The notes under the pieces: generated by a model
Told to the model about the DNA's origin: nothing
The model's input: the letters and a program-made list of their open reading frames with translations, nothing else
The model's database searches: none
Assembly (NCBI GenBank): GCA_028564675.1
Contig: JAOVVO010000175.1
Location: forward strand, 1 to 64,000
DNA from: Onchocerca lupi
Lineage: Eukaryota; Nematoda; Chromadorea; Rhabditida; Onchocercidae
DNA length: 64,000 nucleotides
Direction: 5' to 3'
Part shown: positions 63,794 through 64,000 of the stretch, one piece after another
Position numbering within the stretch: position 1 is the stretch's first letter
Layout of the letters: every line of letters begins with the position of its first letter
Program-made: the position numbers and the translations under genes

Positions 63794-64000
63794 CTACAAA
63801 AAAAAATCAAATTCTTTTGATCGAATATATTTGTTTTATTTTAATTACGAATGTATTCTGTTAGAAGAATTTTGACCTAATTTTCGTTAACGATTTGGAG
63901 AAATGATATATTTTGAAGTTCTCAATTAAAATTTCTCGCATATTTTTGTATGTTATTATATAAATTCCAGAACAAGTGAAGGATAATTTCGTTTTACTAT
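63794..64000. other. Intron of the primase gene at the right edge
   Basis: Upstream (on the minus strand) of the GTAG acceptor at 63794-63797, with no further exon before the window ends. Confidence 0.6.

Noticed and set aside
1..64000. Bacterial (for example Wolbachia) insertions, CRISPR arrays, tRNA or rRNA genes
   Set aside because: No uninterrupted bacterial-type genes, regular repeat-spacer arrays, tRNA B-box with a cloverleaf, or rRNA-like conserved blocks were found on reading.

Overview
This window looks like nuclear DNA from a nematode. The base composition is strongly AT-rich. Genes are split into many short exons by introns from about 50 bp to several kb, with pyrimidine-TTTCAG acceptors. 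Several genes have such an acceptor 8-35 bp upstream of the start codon with no upstream exon, as expected for spliced-leader trans-splicing. The overall style, a retained DMC1 and proteins close to nematode families suggest a parasitic, possibly filarial (clade III) species. The species cannot be fixed from sequence alone. All exon models were built by hand from frame continuity, splice consensus and family similarity.

Layout, left to right. (1) 872-4997 (+): C-terminal three quarters of an SLC26/SulP anion transporter; the 5' exons are missing. (2) 5903-7760 (+): a divergent PP1-type phosphatase. (3) 9.0-9.8 kb (-): a tentative small gene. (4) 11597-14206 (+): the meiotic recombinase DMC1. 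(5) 24783-15952 (-): tyrosylprotein sulfotransferase, with two far-upstream exons adding an N-terminal extension. (6) 28288-26883 (-) TAF7 and 28615-29951 (+) a ZNF830 homologue, sharing a 326-bp divergent promoter. (7) 36327-30703 (-): a protein of about 880 residues with three tandem NADAR (YbiA-like) domains and a C-terminal SP/RS-rich tail. (8) 36.3-50.1 kb: gene-poor, but holding a six-exon minus-strand gene of unknown family (45451-42017), found only by linking short exons whose frames and splice phases agree. (9) 50087-57200 (+): a two-pore-domain (TWK/K2P) potassium channel. (10) 57.46-61.54 kb (+): exons of an unrecognised gene. (11) 63793-63023 (-): the C-terminal exons of the DNA primase small subunit, running off the right edge.

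There is no sign of operons with a shared function. DMC1 and a possibly germline PP1 both suit germ-cell biology. TAF7, ZNF830 and primase are housekeeping nuclear genes. The items most worth pursuing are the triple-NADAR protein, the two unrecognised multi-exon genes, the two-membrane-segment sulfotransferase isoform, and the retained DMC1.
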